A DNA stretch of 64,000 bases from Marinibactrum halimedae (GTDB lineage Bacteria; Pseudomonadota; Gammaproteobacteria; Pseudomonadales; Cellvibrionaceae): assembly GCF_021234875.1 (NCBI RefSeq), contig NZ_JAJQVM010000012.1, positions 62,001-126,000 of the forward strand, read 5' to 3'. The notes beneath the pieces are model-generated. The model saw only the letters and a program-made list of their open reading frames with translations, had not been told where the DNA came from and made no database searches. Made by a program: the position numbers and the translations under genes. Position 1 is the first letter of the stretch; every line of letters begins with the position of its first letter. Positions 29,301 to 37,435 of this stretch are shown here, piece after piece.

Positions 29301-30313
29301 ACGATTATTACCGCATGAATATTCAAGTGGTGGATGATCGAGGTAAGTTAATCGAACAAGACCGAGATTTGGCAAAATTACGAGAGCGCTATCGTGATCG
29401 CGTGCAGCAAAGTTTAGAGCAGGCGGGGGAAGAGGTTGAGCGTACTGGAATTACTTCTTGGAATTTTGGTGATCTAGAAGAGAGCTGCCAGCTTAAGCGT
29501 AAAGGCGTGAAAATTCGGGCGTATCCGGCGCTGGTGGATGAAGGGGATTCGGTTGCCCTAAAAATGCACGATAACCCGACGGAAGCTCATTGGCACAGTG
29601 TGAAAGCGATTGTGCGCTTGGCCATGCTCGAAGAATCACAAACCGTAAAGTATCTGCGCAAGCAACTCTTAAAAGGCAAAGATATTGGGTTGTCGGTGAC
29701 GAATTTAGGGTCACGTGACCAAGTCGCTGAGGATATTATTGCCGCATCCATTCGACAATTATTGACCGTGGATGATTTACCCAGAGACGAAGAGACTTTC
29801 CGAGCCCGCATTAAAGCGGCCCGTTCGGATTTGATTGAACGTGCCCAAACGTTGGAAGCCTTGCTCATAACCGTGCTTCGCTCTGTGGTTGGAATTCGAA
29901 AGCAATTGAAGTCGTCCAAAAATGCCTTGGCATTGGCGTTTGCCGCAGGCGATGTGAATAAGCAGCTCGATGGCCTGATTTTTCCTAACTTTTTGTTCCT
30001 AACGCCACTGCGTTGGTTGGAGCAATATCCTCGTTATTTGCAGGCGATAGAGACCCGGCTTGAGAAAGTGGTTTTGAATGTTCAAAAAGATAAATTAATG
30101 ACACGTGAAGTGGAACCGCACTGGGATCGGTATTATAGCTTGGAGGAGAAAAAAGGTGCCATTTGGTGTGCCGAAAACCAAGGCTTAACGGATTATCGTT
30201 GGATGATTGAAGAGCTGAGGGTGTCGCTCTTTGCTCAAACGCTGAAAACCCTGATGCCGGTGTCTTCCAAGAGATTAGATAAAAAATGGACAGAAATTAT
30301 CGCAGATCTGTAG
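26309..30313 (+). CDS. hrpA: ATP-dependent RNA helicase HrpA
   Basis: The 1,334-residue DEAH-box protein has the full motor: motif I GETGSGKTTQ near residue 107, motif II DEAH near 207, motif III SAT, and motif VI QRKGRCGRV. Winged-helix, ratchet and OB-fold domains follow, then the long C-terminal HrpA-specific region (DUF3418) from about residue 700. Bacterial HrpA acts on structured mRNA and on stalled or collided ribosomes. Length and domain order match the E. coli protein. It stands alone, with a short tandem duplication 18 bp past its stop. Confidence 0.95.
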   Translation: MTAEIVTKELVTQHIRQWETQLDEVLCKDRYRIGQQLRDIKSRVRSGKPFDKLFQRLQSSMERSLELVKARESRRPPTIVFPEQLPISERREEIAEAISKHQVVVLAGETGSGKTTQLPKICLELGRGVHGMIGHTQPRRIAASTVATRIAEELNVELGSSVGYQVRFTDHSDDHTHIKLMTDGILLAEIQNDRYLSRYDTLIIDEAHERSLNIDFILGYLKSILPKRPDLKVIITSATIDLERFSKHFNDAPIIEVSGRTYPVDVLYRPQQEDQDDQYQAIIDAIDEILIMERKGETQRGGDFLVFLSGEREIREAALAIRRADFPHLETLPLYARLSLAEQTKVFQNHKGRRVVLATNVAETSLTVPGIRYVVDPGFARVSRYSYRTKIQRLPVEPISQASANQRKGRCGRVSNGVCIRLYEESDFLSRPEFTDAEILRTNLASVILQMLQLRIGDIREFPFVDRPDHRLINDGFNLLQALQAVNTKAQLTTLGRQVSTLPVDPRLGSIVLSAAKLGCLREALIIISALSVQDPRERPADKQQASDEKHRRFWHEQSDFLAYVNLWEYWEQQRQDLSQNQLRKLGKKEFISYLRMREWRDVHHQLRLAMKTLNLKENSEPANYDQLHKALLVGLLDYIGNKGEDREYLGTRNRKFHVFPGSSQFKKSPKWMVAGELLETAKLYAHTVAKVEPEWILNASRHLVKRNHFEPHYDAKRGQVMAYEKVTLYGLTLVEKQRVNFSVIDEKVSREVFIRAALVEGRYGQAAKSGAKPAAKQDSHRGGRRRVSGQKKPGQFFIHNQQLLAELHDLEAKSRRRDIVADEEVLFAFYDERIPEHIVNLVSFETWREDAEQENPTLLHIDRDRLMQRDAGEITEAQFPDILEWGGMEFLLSYHFEPGSAEDGVSVHVPVSVLHLVPEARLEWLVPGLLREKCIAMVKSLPKQWRKNFVPVPDVVDKCLQSMGPDNTPLHEVLAHQLKRHTTIAVPESAWAQMTLDDYYRMNIQVVDDRGKLIEQDRDLAKLRERYRDRVQQSLEQAGEEVERTGITSWNFGDLEESCQLKRKGVKIRAYPALVDEGDSVALKMHDNPTEAHWHSVKAIVRLAMLEESQTVKYLRKQLLKGKDIGLSVTNLGSRDQVAEDIIAASIRQLLTVDDLPRDEETFRARIKAARSDLIERAQTLEALLITVLRSVVGIRKQLKSSKNALALAFAAGDVNKQLDGLIFPNFLFLTPLRWLEQYPRYLQAIETRLEKVVLNVQKDKLMTREVEPHWDRYYSLEEKKGAIWCAENQGLTDYRWMIEELRVSLFAQTLKTLMPVSSKRLDKKWTEIIADL

Positions 30314-30330
30314 GGGTGGTAATCATCTAG

Positions 30331-30364
30331 TACCCATAAGGTGGCAGTACTCATAAGATGGTAG
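30331..30364. repeat. Two tandem 17-bp copies after hrpA
   Basis: TACCCATAAGGTGGCAG and TACTCATAAGATGGTAG are adjacent, with three mismatches, and lie just beyond the hrpA stop. The next bases continue with a shorter TCATCAT-type echo. Confidence 0.7.
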
Positions 30365-30919
30365 TCGTTATAAATTAGTCATCATTGGTCATCATAAGAG
30401 TTTGGGCATTGAGTGAGTATCGGTAGAGTTGAATCTAAAAGTATTCAACTTCGCAAAATGCGCCTCAAAATTGTGGTGATATCTTGATTATGTCTTTATT
30501 TAGCTGTGATAGTTTGGTGATACTCTGTCGTTATAGTTTGATCATCGACAAAAAGCCTATGTGCTTTGCGATGCTGTAATCTCGGTGATGGTGAGCCGTC
30601 GTTGTGTGAATCTGAAACTGTAGTTATTTCGTAGGCATGGTTTTAATATCATAGCTTTATGTACAGGGGCATAACAACGAAGGGTTGACAGCTGAGGTTG
30701 CAGCAAGCGTTAAAATTGCCTAAATTCAGGTAGTTTTAATAATGAAATATTGTAAAGAGAGACACTGAGTTGGCGCTAAAGTTAACTAAGTGGCTTCAAT
30801 TGACGAGTATTTCATCATTAAGTTTGAATGTTTTATGAAAATGAAACTTAGTCTCACGGAATGGGTCTATGTCCCTGTTTGAGCTAAGGTTATTAGTTGC
30901 GCCAGGGTGTAGTGTTACG

Positions 30920-30933
30920 CACTAGCGCTAGTG
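30920..30933. promoter_or_regulatory. Perfect 14-bp palindrome upstream of hvfA
   Basis: CACTAGCGCTAGTG is a perfect palindrome about 40 bp before the hvfA start. It could be an operator for a dimeric regulator or a leader hairpin. Its position between promoter and ribosome site suggests control of the peptide gene; this is an inference. Confidence 0.45.
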
Positions 30934-30972
30934 ACATTAATTATTAATGGTTCTTTAATTAGGAGAACAATC

Positions 30973-31395
30973 ATGGCGAAGAAAAACACAACTCCTTTAG
31001 CAGCTGCCGTAGGTGCGGCATTCTTGGCGTCTGCAGCAATTGCTCCTGTAGCCTCCGCATCAGAAAACCCATTTGCTGCCACTGAGCTTTCGAAGGGTTA
31101 TAACTTGGCAAGCTACATGGAAGGTAAGTGTGGTGAAGGTAAGTGCGGCGAAGGGAAGTGTGGTGAGAAAAAAGCCAAAAAAGAAGGAAAATGTGGCGAG
31201 GGTAAATGCGGAGAAGGCAAGTGCGGTGGCGACAAAAAAGCCAAAGCAGAAGGTAAATGTGGTGAAGGCAAATGCGGCGGTGCCAAAGCCAAAGAAGGTA
31301 AATGCGGTGAAGGTAAATGCGGCGGTGCTAAAGCCAAAGAAGGTAAGTGTGGCGAAGGCAAATGCGGTGAAGGTAAATGTGGCGGTGCTGCATAA
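30973..31395 (+). CDS. hvfA: HvfA-type copper-binding RiPP precursor with 13 EGKCG motifs
   Basis: The 140-residue precursor has a signal peptide (AAFLASAAIAPVASA), a short conserved leader (SENPFAATELSKGYNLASY) and a core built almost only from EGKCG units separated by lysine/alanine spacers. I count 13 EGKCG units, one cysteine each. In the known HvfA family, HvfB/HvfC convert the cysteines of EGKCG to oxazolone/thioamide pairs that bind copper; the matching maturase genes follow directly. The ATG at 30973 has AGGAG 8 bp upstream; the frame opens 14 codons earlier but without a signal peptide start. Expected role: periplasmic copper buffering or sequestration. Confidence 0.88.
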   Translation: MAKKNTTPLAAAVGAAFLASAAIAPVASASENPFAATELSKGYNLASYMEGKCGEGKCGEGKCGEKKAKKEGKCGEGKCGEGKCGGDKKAKAEGKCGEGKCGGAKAKEGKCGEGKCGGAKAKEGKCGEGKCGEGKCGGAA

Positions 31396-31505
31396 ATAGA
31401 ACTGAGTCGCTGAGTTGCTTGGTGCGAGTCACTATTTAGTTTGGGGTGTTGAACGTCCAGTATTTGCGTCATTACCCTATACGTCTCGTATCCATAACGC
31501 ACTTT

Positions 31506-31541
31506 AAAAAAGCAATTGGCGATAGAGTCAATTGCTTTTTT
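31506..31541 (+). terminator. Terminator/attenuator between hvfA and hvfB
   Basis: AAAAAAGCAATTG (31506-31518) pairs with CAATTGCTTTTTT (31529-31541) around a 10-nt loop, ending in T7. It sits in the 196-bp gap between precursor and maturase. Partial read-through would give much more precursor than enzyme mRNA, the usual RiPP stoichiometry. Confidence 0.85.
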
Positions 31542-31591
31542 TGTTTTTATATGATGGCTTTAGGGTTTATCGATTTTAAAGGAGAGTATTT

Positions 31592-32437
31592 ATGTCTCGT
31601 TTTCCTGTAAACGGAGTTGGCCTTGGTTTACGGCGTAGTATGTTGGACGATTTTGCTCACCTCACTTCTGATGACGTGAACTTTATGGAAGTCGCCCCTG
31701 AAAATTGGGTCAATGTGGGGGGAAGGCTAGGTAAAAAATTTCGGGAATATACGGAAAAATTTCCTTTTGTTTGCCACGGGTTATCACTATCGATTGGCTC
31801 ACCCGCACCGCTGGACATGAGTCTTGTGAAAGACATTAAAGCATTCTTAGCTGAATATAAAATTCATGCTTACACGGAACATTTGAGTTATTGCAGTGAT
31901 GCGGGACACTTGTACGATTTGGTTCCTATTCCTTTTACTGAAGAAGCGGTGAAATACACGGCAGATCGTATTCGGCAGGTACAAGATTGTTTAGAGCAGC
32001 GTATTGCAATGGAAAATGTATCGTATTATTGCGCTCCTCACCAGGAAATGGCTGAAATCGACTTTATTAATGCGGTTATTCAAGAAGCCGATTGTGACTT
32101 GTTGTTGGATGTGAATAACATTTATGTCAATAGCATTAATCATGGTTACGATCCGAAAGCGTTTTTACAAGCGTTACCTGGTGATCGTGCTGTGTACGTG
32201 CATGTGGCTGGCCACTTTGAAGAAGCGGAAGATTTGCGTGTTGATACTCATGGTGCCCCTGTGGTTGATCCAGTATGGGAGTTGCTGGATTGTGCTTATC
32301 AACAATTCGGTCGTATTCCCACTTTATTGGAAAGAGATTTTAATATTCCCTCACCTGAAGAATTATTGGGCGAACTGAATACCATTAAGCGGATTCAACA
32401 TCAGTATACGCCGCAAAAAGAAGAGGTATTGGTGTGA
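31592..32437 (+). CDS. hvfB: HvfB-type multinuclear iron oxidase (DUF692/MNIO)
   Basis: The 281-residue protein shows the MNIO TIM-barrel landmarks: GVGLGLRRSM at the N-terminus, CHGLSLSIGS, TEHLSYC, the core LLLDVNNIYVN with NHGYDP, HVAGH and the late ERDFNIP. These supply the His/Asp/Glu/Asn ligands of the multi-iron centre. In the characterised HvfB/HvfC system the enzyme modifies cysteines of the precursor with oxygen. It has a strong ribosome site (AAAGGAGAG) and overlaps the start of hvfC. It is cytoplasmic, so modification should precede export of the peptide. Confidence 0.92.
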   Translation: MSRFPVNGVGLGLRRSMLDDFAHLTSDDVNFMEVAPENWVNVGGRLGKKFREYTEKFPFVCHGLSLSIGSPAPLDMSLVKDIKAFLAEYKIHAYTEHLSYCSDAGHLYDLVPIPFTEEAVKYTADRIRQVQDCLEQRIAMENVSYYCAPHQEMAEIDFINAVIQEADCDLLLDVNNIYVNSINHGYDPKAFLQALPGDRAVYVHVAGHFEEAEDLRVDTHGAPVVDPVWELLDCAYQQFGRIPTLLERDFNIPSPEELLGELNTIKRIQHQYTPQKEEVLV

Positions 32438-33237
32438 TGGAAGAAACACCCGGCCCAATGGCTACGTTCCAGCAAACTCAAGTGGCGTTGGCAGAGCATC
32501 TGAGAGATCCAGATAATAATCCAGGAATTGACGGTGTAGAGGATCGTCGCTTAAAAATTTATCGTGACCTTATTTTCAATAACATTGAAGGTTTCATTGC
32601 CAGCGGTTTTCCAGTATTACGCTCGCTTATTGAAGATGACCATTGGCACACATTAGTTCGAGGGTTTGTGGTAAGTCATCAGTGCCATACACCGTATTTT
32701 TTGGAAATTAGCCAAGAGTTTTTGGCGTATTTACAACAAGAGTATCAACCTGAGCCTTGGACGCCCGACTTTATACGTGAGCTGGCTCATTATGAGTGGG
32801 TTGAATTAGCGTTGGATGTTTCCACGGAAACGTTTCCTACAGAGATTGATCGAAATGGTGACTTATTAAATGGGCAACCTGTTGTTAGCCCTCTTGTGTG
32901 GTCGTTATCGTATCAATATCCTGTTCACCATATAGGGCCGGATTTTCAACCAGAGTCACCACCAGAGTTGCCTACATTTTTACTGGTGTATCGAACTCGG
33001 GAAGATGAAGTCCGGTTTATGGAAACTAATGCGGTAACCAGTCGTCTTTTACAATTATTGCAAGGCGAATCAGAAGGTTTGTTAGAAGGGAAAGCCCAGA
33101 GGCTGACGGGACGAGAGGCTTTATTGGTGATTGCTTCGGAGTTGCAAGCACCAGACCCAGAACAGATTGTGTCCATGGGGCTTGAGATCCTTCAGCAGTT
33201 GCACAATTGCGATATTCTCTGCGGTACTCGCCTTTAA
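32437..33237 (+). CDS. hvfC: HvfC-type RiPP maturation partner (DUF2063)
   Basis: This 266-residue protein has the N-terminal DUF2063 domain (ATFQQTQVALAEHLRDPDNN; KIYRDLIFNNIEGFIASGFPVLRSL) and a C-terminal winged-helix-like domain. In known clusters HvfC forms a complex with HvfB and recruits the precursor leader. The ATG overlaps the hvfB stop (TGATG), so the two are translationally coupled; a GTG one codon earlier is less likely. The cluster stops here: no DoxX-type HvfX gene follows, and the next gene (MlaA-like) is 127 bp further on. Confidence 0.9.
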   Translation: MEETPGPMATFQQTQVALAEHLRDPDNNPGIDGVEDRRLKIYRDLIFNNIEGFIASGFPVLRSLIEDDHWHTLVRGFVVSHQCHTPYFLEISQEFLAYLQQEYQPEPWTPDFIRELAHYEWVELALDVSTETFPTEIDRNGDLLNGQPVVSPLVWSLSYQYPVHHIGPDFQPESPPELPTFLLVYRTREDEVRFMETNAVTSRLLQLLQGESEGLLEGKAQRLTGREALLVIASELQAPDPEQIVSMGLEILQQLHNCDILCGTRL

Positions 33238-33363
33238 CATTCGTCTTTCGTACTGCCCTTTGCCCCAGGCGTAAAAAGAAAGATTTTGGCGCGTATTGCT
33301 GTTGATATCGTATGGCGCAAGCCTAATATAGCGTAGTCAAATCATAAACTACTCGGAATTCAC

Positions 33364-34146
33364 ATGAAGCAATGGAAATCAACCGCTTTCGCGGCAATGT
33401 TAGTGATGTCATCGCCCTTTGGTGGCGCTTGGGCGCAAGCCTATGAGGAAGCGGGGAGCAGTGAGGTGGAACCTAACACACAGTCAGCCGCTTCCAGCGA
33501 TGACCCTTGGGAGGGATTCAACAGAGCCATGTTCGGGTTCAACAATGTGTTGGATAAAGCCTTGGTTAAACCTTTGGCGCAAGGGTATGTGTGGATTACC
33601 CCTGATCCGATAGAGACCGGTGTGAACAATGTTTTTAGCAACTTGGGCGAAGTGGGGAATGTGTTGAATGACATTCTTCAATGGAAGTGGAAGCAGGCTG
33701 CAAATGATACCGGGCGTTTCCTCGTTAACAGCACCATTGGCGTTGTCGGCTTTTTTGACGTCGCCAAAAAAATGGGCATGGAGCGTTCTGATGGTGAAGA
33801 CTTTGGTCAGACATTAGCTGCCTGGGGAGTAGGGCAAGGCCCTTATATGGTTTTACCGCTATTTGGCCCGTCTACTCTGCGAGATGCTGCCGGTTTTCCG
33901 GTTGATTGGTCTACCTCTCCAGTCAATCATATTGATGACAGAAGCACGTCTAACACGCTTAACGTCGTAGGCTTGGTGAATGCCCGAGCGTCTTTATTAG
34001 AAGCTGAAAAGCTAATGAGTGGCGACCGATACGTCTTTATGCGCGATGCGTTTTTACAACGCCGAAATTATCTAATTGACGATGGTGTGGTGGAAGATGA
34101 TTTTGGCTCAGACGATGATGAATATGGAGATGAGTACGATTTTTAA
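33364..34146 (+). CDS. mlaA: MlaA/VacJ family protein lacking the lipobox cysteine
   Basis: MlaA is the outer-membrane part of the Mla pathway that removes misplaced phospholipids from the outer leaflet. The family core is intact: DPWEGFNRAMFGFNNVLDKALVKPLA, TGRFLVNSTIGVVGFFDVAKK, DFGQTLAAWGVGQGPYMVLPLFGPSTLRD. These are quoted here only as conserved blocks. The N-terminus is an ordinary signal peptide (ending GGAWAQA) and I see no lipobox cysteine, so the protein is probably not lipidated, unlike E. coli MlaA. An acidic tail (DDDEYGDEYDF) closes the 260 residues. The mlaBCDEF genes are not nearby. Confidence 0.85.
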   Translation: MKQWKSTAFAAMLVMSSPFGGAWAQAYEEAGSSEVEPNTQSAASSDDPWEGFNRAMFGFNNVLDKALVKPLAQGYVWITPDPIETGVNNVFSNLGEVGNVLNDILQWKWKQAANDTGRFLVNSTIGVVGFFDVAKKMGMERSDGEDFGQTLAAWGVGQGPYMVLPLFGPSTLRDAAGFPVDWSTSPVNHIDDRSTSNTLNVVGLVNARASLLEAEKLMSGDRYVFMRDAFLQRRNYLIDDGVVEDDFGSDDDEYGDEYDF

Positions 34147-34258
34147 TTCTCTCTTTTAATTTTGTTATTGAAAGTAAACCGTAAACTATTCTGGCTTAAT
34201 CTGAAGGTTTTTGTACTTCCTTGATAAAACACCCTAAGATTAAGCTTTAGTTCTGTTT

Positions 34259-34915
34259 TTAATTGTTAAGTTTTACCTGTTTTGCCTCTGTATAGACCAT
34301 GGTGCAGGTGTCACTATATCCGTGTCTAACACTCGTGCCGCTAGATACAAGCGCTTGCAAAGCCTCCCAGTTCTTTGATTTATACATATCTTGCGAGCGG
34401 TTTAGGTGGTCAGATCCTATTAAAATTAAGACGCCTTTTTTTGTACTAGAGAGGCCGCACCATGTACTTCTGCTTGGCCGATTTTGATAATAGCCCTGAA
34501 TCTGATCTGCAATATGATTTTGGCGGTCTATTGTGTTGCCCCTTCCGGGTTCTTGTTTGTCATAGAAACCGACATTAATATGATGAGCGCGAGCAGCTTC
34601 TACGATGTCACCAAATGAATAGTGGGAATTACGATAAAATTTAGGGTCTACTTTGAGTAACTTTACACCCTTATCAGAACCCAGGTATTTCTCTGTATCC
34701 TCAGTATTGATTTCTAGTCCTATAGTACCGATAAATTTGGAGCGCTGTTCTATGAGTCCTAAAACAACATGCCGTGCTTCTGGTTTTGAATGGTTTTCAC
34801 CTAAATAAACAATACCCCCCGTTTGCAAAATACTAGCAGCTTTACTGGCGATCGGGTTAAGTGAATCAAATTCTGTGTTTTTCTCTATAGTGTTTCCCAA
34901 TTGACTAACTGGCAT
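34259..34915 (-). CDS. Tiki/ChaN/erythromycin-esterase-like fold protein
   Basis: The 218-residue protein carries motifs shared by the ChaN haem-binding/TIKI/Ere superfamily: GGIVYLGENHSKPEAR near the N-terminus (the GExH motif), LEINTEDTEKY, a central DRQNHIADQI and a late LILIGSDHLNR. These place candidate catalytic or metal-binding Glu and His residues at the expected positions. It has no signal peptide. Function could be hydrolytic or metal/haem binding; related folds also occur as toxin domains. It stands alone between mlaA and an autotransporter-type gene. The family assignment is an inference from motif order. Confidence 0.5.
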   Translation of the reverse strand: MPVSQLGNTIEKNTEFDSLNPIASKAASILQTGGIVYLGENHSKPEARHVVLGLIEQRSKFIGTIGLEINTEDTEKYLGSDKGVKLLKVDPKFYRNSHYSFGDIVEAARAHHINVGFYDKQEPGRGNTIDRQNHIADQIQGYYQNRPSRSTWCGLSSTKKGVLILIGSDHLNRSQDMYKSKNWEALQALVSSGTSVRHGYSDTCTMVYTEAKQVKLNN

Positions 34916-35123
34916 ATGTTTTTCCTTATTTTTTTGTTAAATTTCATTAACCATTTCAGTGAGTATTCTTATTTGTAAATACTGAAATAAATCAATTTTC
35001 AGCTCAGTTAATTTGAGGGGCATTGTTGAAGGGGGTATTGTATTATTGCGGAAGGTTGAAACTGTGTTGCGTGTACTGAGATGATGCAAAGCTAGGGATT
35101 ACCCTAGGCTTTGCAAATAAAAT

Positions 35124-37070
35124 TTAAAGTTCCCAGCGCACACCCAGTGAATAAGCTTGATTGCTGGCATTGTCGCGATTTAAGTCAGTATCGATTACTG
35201 CATAAGCCGAAAACCCGCCTTTAAATATCGCATTTAACCCAAATCGTGCATTGGCAAAATTTTGCTCTGCTCGTTCAGAAGATAATTCAAACGCTGTTTG
35301 GGATGGATCACCTACAAACAATCCGCGTATGGATAGATCATCGTCTTTAAATTCCTTTTCCCAGTCCAGAGAAATGCTGGGGGTAATGACGCCAAAATCC
35401 ATATTGATGGCCATCGCCAGCTCTACCCCTAAACGATTTACAAGAGATTCATAGGTATTAGAGTCCATGCGTGTCATTATGCCAGATAACTCAGATCCTT
35501 CTGCAACACTTTCAATAAAGGCATCGGTGTCGACTTCGATGTAATTCATTTCGTTAAACAAACGAACACGATATTGCTGAATATTAATGTTGTAGCCAAT
35601 GTTGAATGCAACATTAAAATCGTCACCACTGAACTCACTGTTGGCGATGTCTTGAACATCAAAGAGATTGATTTGGCGACGTGTTTCGTAATCATTTTGG
35701 CCTTGGGTAACAATACCATCGATATAAAATTGATCTCCATAGTAATAGCTACCAAATAAAGAGACGTTGGTGCTTTCTAGGTCAATTTCAGACTGATTGA
35801 TGTTTGAGTCGGTTCCACCGTTCGAATAACCTAGCGCGGCACCCACAATCAAGCTATCGGTAAGGCGATAATCAATACCAAAGAGCAGCGCATCAATGCC
35901 TAAGTCAAAATCTAAGTCGCCGTTATCAGATTCACGTTGGCCTACTTTTAAGGTACCAGTAACAAAAGTTCCCCAATCGCTGGCAATAGAATCGGCACTG
36001 GCGCCGCTACCTAATTTGCCGATGGGTAAATGTTGCCCGTCAATATTCAGTGCTAAACCGTTCATGTTAAAGCCACCAAAATTATTTCGTTGGCTTTGTA
36101 CCTGACGCGTTAGAGTTCTTGAGCTGGCTTTTGAGTTATTTAAACTTAAGTCAGCAAGTGACAATAAATTGGTTGGTGCAATTTGGTTAAGGTCATTACC
36201 TAAAGTTTCGCTTGCTTGAAGGGCCATACACGTATTAAAGAAACTTTCTTCTTGTTGTGAAACAGTTGTTTCTGACGTTTCTATCCCTTCTAGCAGAATG
36301 GGGCAACCACCATCAAAGGCAGAAGCTACAGCAAACTGACGAGTGTTTAGCCCAGGGGTGTCGGCGATTTTATTCCATACTGGTGTTTCAGGTTCTGGCT
36401 CTGACTCAGGTTCTGGCTGGGGCTCTGGTTCGGGCTCTGGTTCGGGCTCTGGTTGTGGCTCAGGTTCGGGTTCTGGCTCAGATTCGGGAACCGTTGACTC
36501 TAATCCAATAATACTGATAGGTAAGTTAGGGTTACCTTCATAGCTAAACGGGCAATCAAAATCTAATCTTGGGAGGTTCGTACTCATTACTAGAAGTAGG
36601 TCCTCTGTTGTCTCGTAAAACTCCCCAATTCCTTGTGCACTGTAAGTAGGGCCAGATGTGCTAATGATTTGCGTATCAATGGCAAAAGCATCTGAGTCTC
36701 GAATTGTGTAAGAAAAGGTTGTTGAGAACTCATCAACAAGATCCCCCGAAATTATTTGGCCAGTAATGGTGCATTCCCCTGAGCCAGGGAGGATAAGCTC
36801 ACCGTCTTGACGGGCCACATCGCTTTCAGTTAACACCGGTGGTGGTGTAATGAATAGTGAGAATGTGTCGTTACTTTGGGCGTCTATTACTAGGGTTTCT
36901 ACCTCCCCTGACTCGCCAGGAGTATGTACTTGGTTTAAGCCTGTTGTATTATCGGTTGATACAAAGAAACTTTGAAAAGCGTGAACGTGATTCACGCCAA
37001 ATAGAAGGGAGGAGGTGACTATTGTGCTTAAAGTAAATGGTTTTTTTAATAATGACATTTTTCGTTTCAT
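35124..37070 (-). CDS. Autotransporter-type beta-barrel outer-membrane protein
   Basis: The 648-residue protein has a signal peptide (ending NHVHAFQ), an N-terminal exported domain of about 190 residues, a Pro-Glu-rich linker (PEPEPEPQPEPEP type, about residues 200-230) and a C-terminal autotransporter beta-domain of about 270 residues (FGIDYRLTDSLIVGAALGYSNG), ending YSLGVRWEL with the usual terminal aromatic/hydrophobic pattern. The passenger is too short and unrecognised for a functional call. The start at 37070 has AAGGAAA upstream. The repetitive linker is coded by tandem GGTTCT/GGCTCT-like hexamers and may vary in length between strains. Confidence 0.8.
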   Translation of the reverse strand: MKRKMSLLKKPFTLSTIVTSSLLFGVNHVHAFQSFFVSTDNTTGLNQVHTPGESGEVETLVIDAQSNDTFSLFITPPPVLTESDVARQDGELILPGSGECTITGQIISGDLVDEFSTTFSYTIRDSDAFAIDTQIISTSGPTYSAQGIGEFYETTEDLLLVMSTNLPRLDFDCPFSYEGNPNLPISIIGLESTVPESEPEPEPEPQPEPEPEPEPEPQPEPESEPEPETPVWNKIADTPGLNTRQFAVASAFDGGCPILLEGIETSETTVSQQEESFFNTCMALQASETLGNDLNQIAPTNLLSLADLSLNNSKASSRTLTRQVQSQRNNFGGFNMNGLALNIDGQHLPIGKLGSGASADSIASDWGTFVTGTLKVGQRESDNGDLDFDLGIDALLFGIDYRLTDSLIVGAALGYSNGGTDSNINQSEIDLESTNVSLFGSYYYGDQFYIDGIVTQGQNDYETRRQINLFDVQDIANSEFSGDDFNVAFNIGYNINIQQYRVRLFNEMNYIEVDTDAFIESVAEGSELSGIMTRMDSNTYESLVNRLGVELAMAINMDFGVITPSISLDWEKEFKDDDLSIRGLFVGDPSQTAFELSSERAEQNFANARFGLNAIFKGGFSAYAVIDTDLNRDNASNQAYSLGVRWEL

Positions 37071-37435
37071 CTGAATTTCCTTGTGTAGCTCTTTCCGTTT
37101 CGAACTGTTATGGAATAGGTTTGTTAAGTGTTAAAAGTTGGGCGAAAGAAATTGGCATACGGGCTTAACGGTGGTGGGAGAACACCGCAGTGTGTTTTGG
37201 ATTAGGTGATATTGAGTCGAAGGCACTGATGTCAATAGAGCTGGTGCAAAGTGAAGTCAGCATGGAGTAAGACGTCCTTTTCAGAAGCTGCATCAAATAA
37301 ATAAAGGCGCATTGTATTTGAGTTATGGCGCCAAATTGGTGACATTTGGCGCAAAAATTATTTTAATTTATTTTGTATTATAAAAATAGAATCTGATAGA
37401 GATCTTTGGTGTGATGCAGTTAACCTTTTTCCTGT
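37071..37435. other. Intergenic with a 9-bp stem hairpin
   Basis: This 365-bp gap lies between the LacI-type gene and the autotransporter-type gene. GCGCCAAAT (37328-37336) and ATTTGGCGC (37344-37352) form a perfect hairpin with a 7-nt loop. It is either a terminator of the regulator transcript or an operator. No gene seen. Confidence 0.45.

Larger units (their letters stand above)
30314..30972. other. Intergenic and leader region upstream of hvfA
   Basis: This 659-bp gap contains no credible gene. It starts with a 17-bp duplication and must hold the hvfA promoter. Candidate elements are TTGACG near 30806 with a poor -10, a 7-bp inverted repeat (TAAGTTT/AAACTTA) near 30820-30850 and the perfect palindrome at 30920-30933. 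No riboswitch class was recognised. Confidence 0.45.

Noticed and set aside
31119-31392. Regular spacing in hvfA considered as a CRISPR-like array
   Set aside because: The units are 15-bp codon repeats inside a gene, without unique spacers.
31073-31502. Frames antisense or shifted in hvfA (His-Leu-Pro-Ser repeats and similar)
   Set aside because: They are shadows of the EGKCG repeat coding. Only the frame with signal peptide and AGGAG site is kept.
36257-36543. Plus-strand frames rich in Gly/Ser or Val/Leu opposite the autotransporter linker
   Set aside because: They are antisense to the Pro-Glu linker repeats of the real gene.
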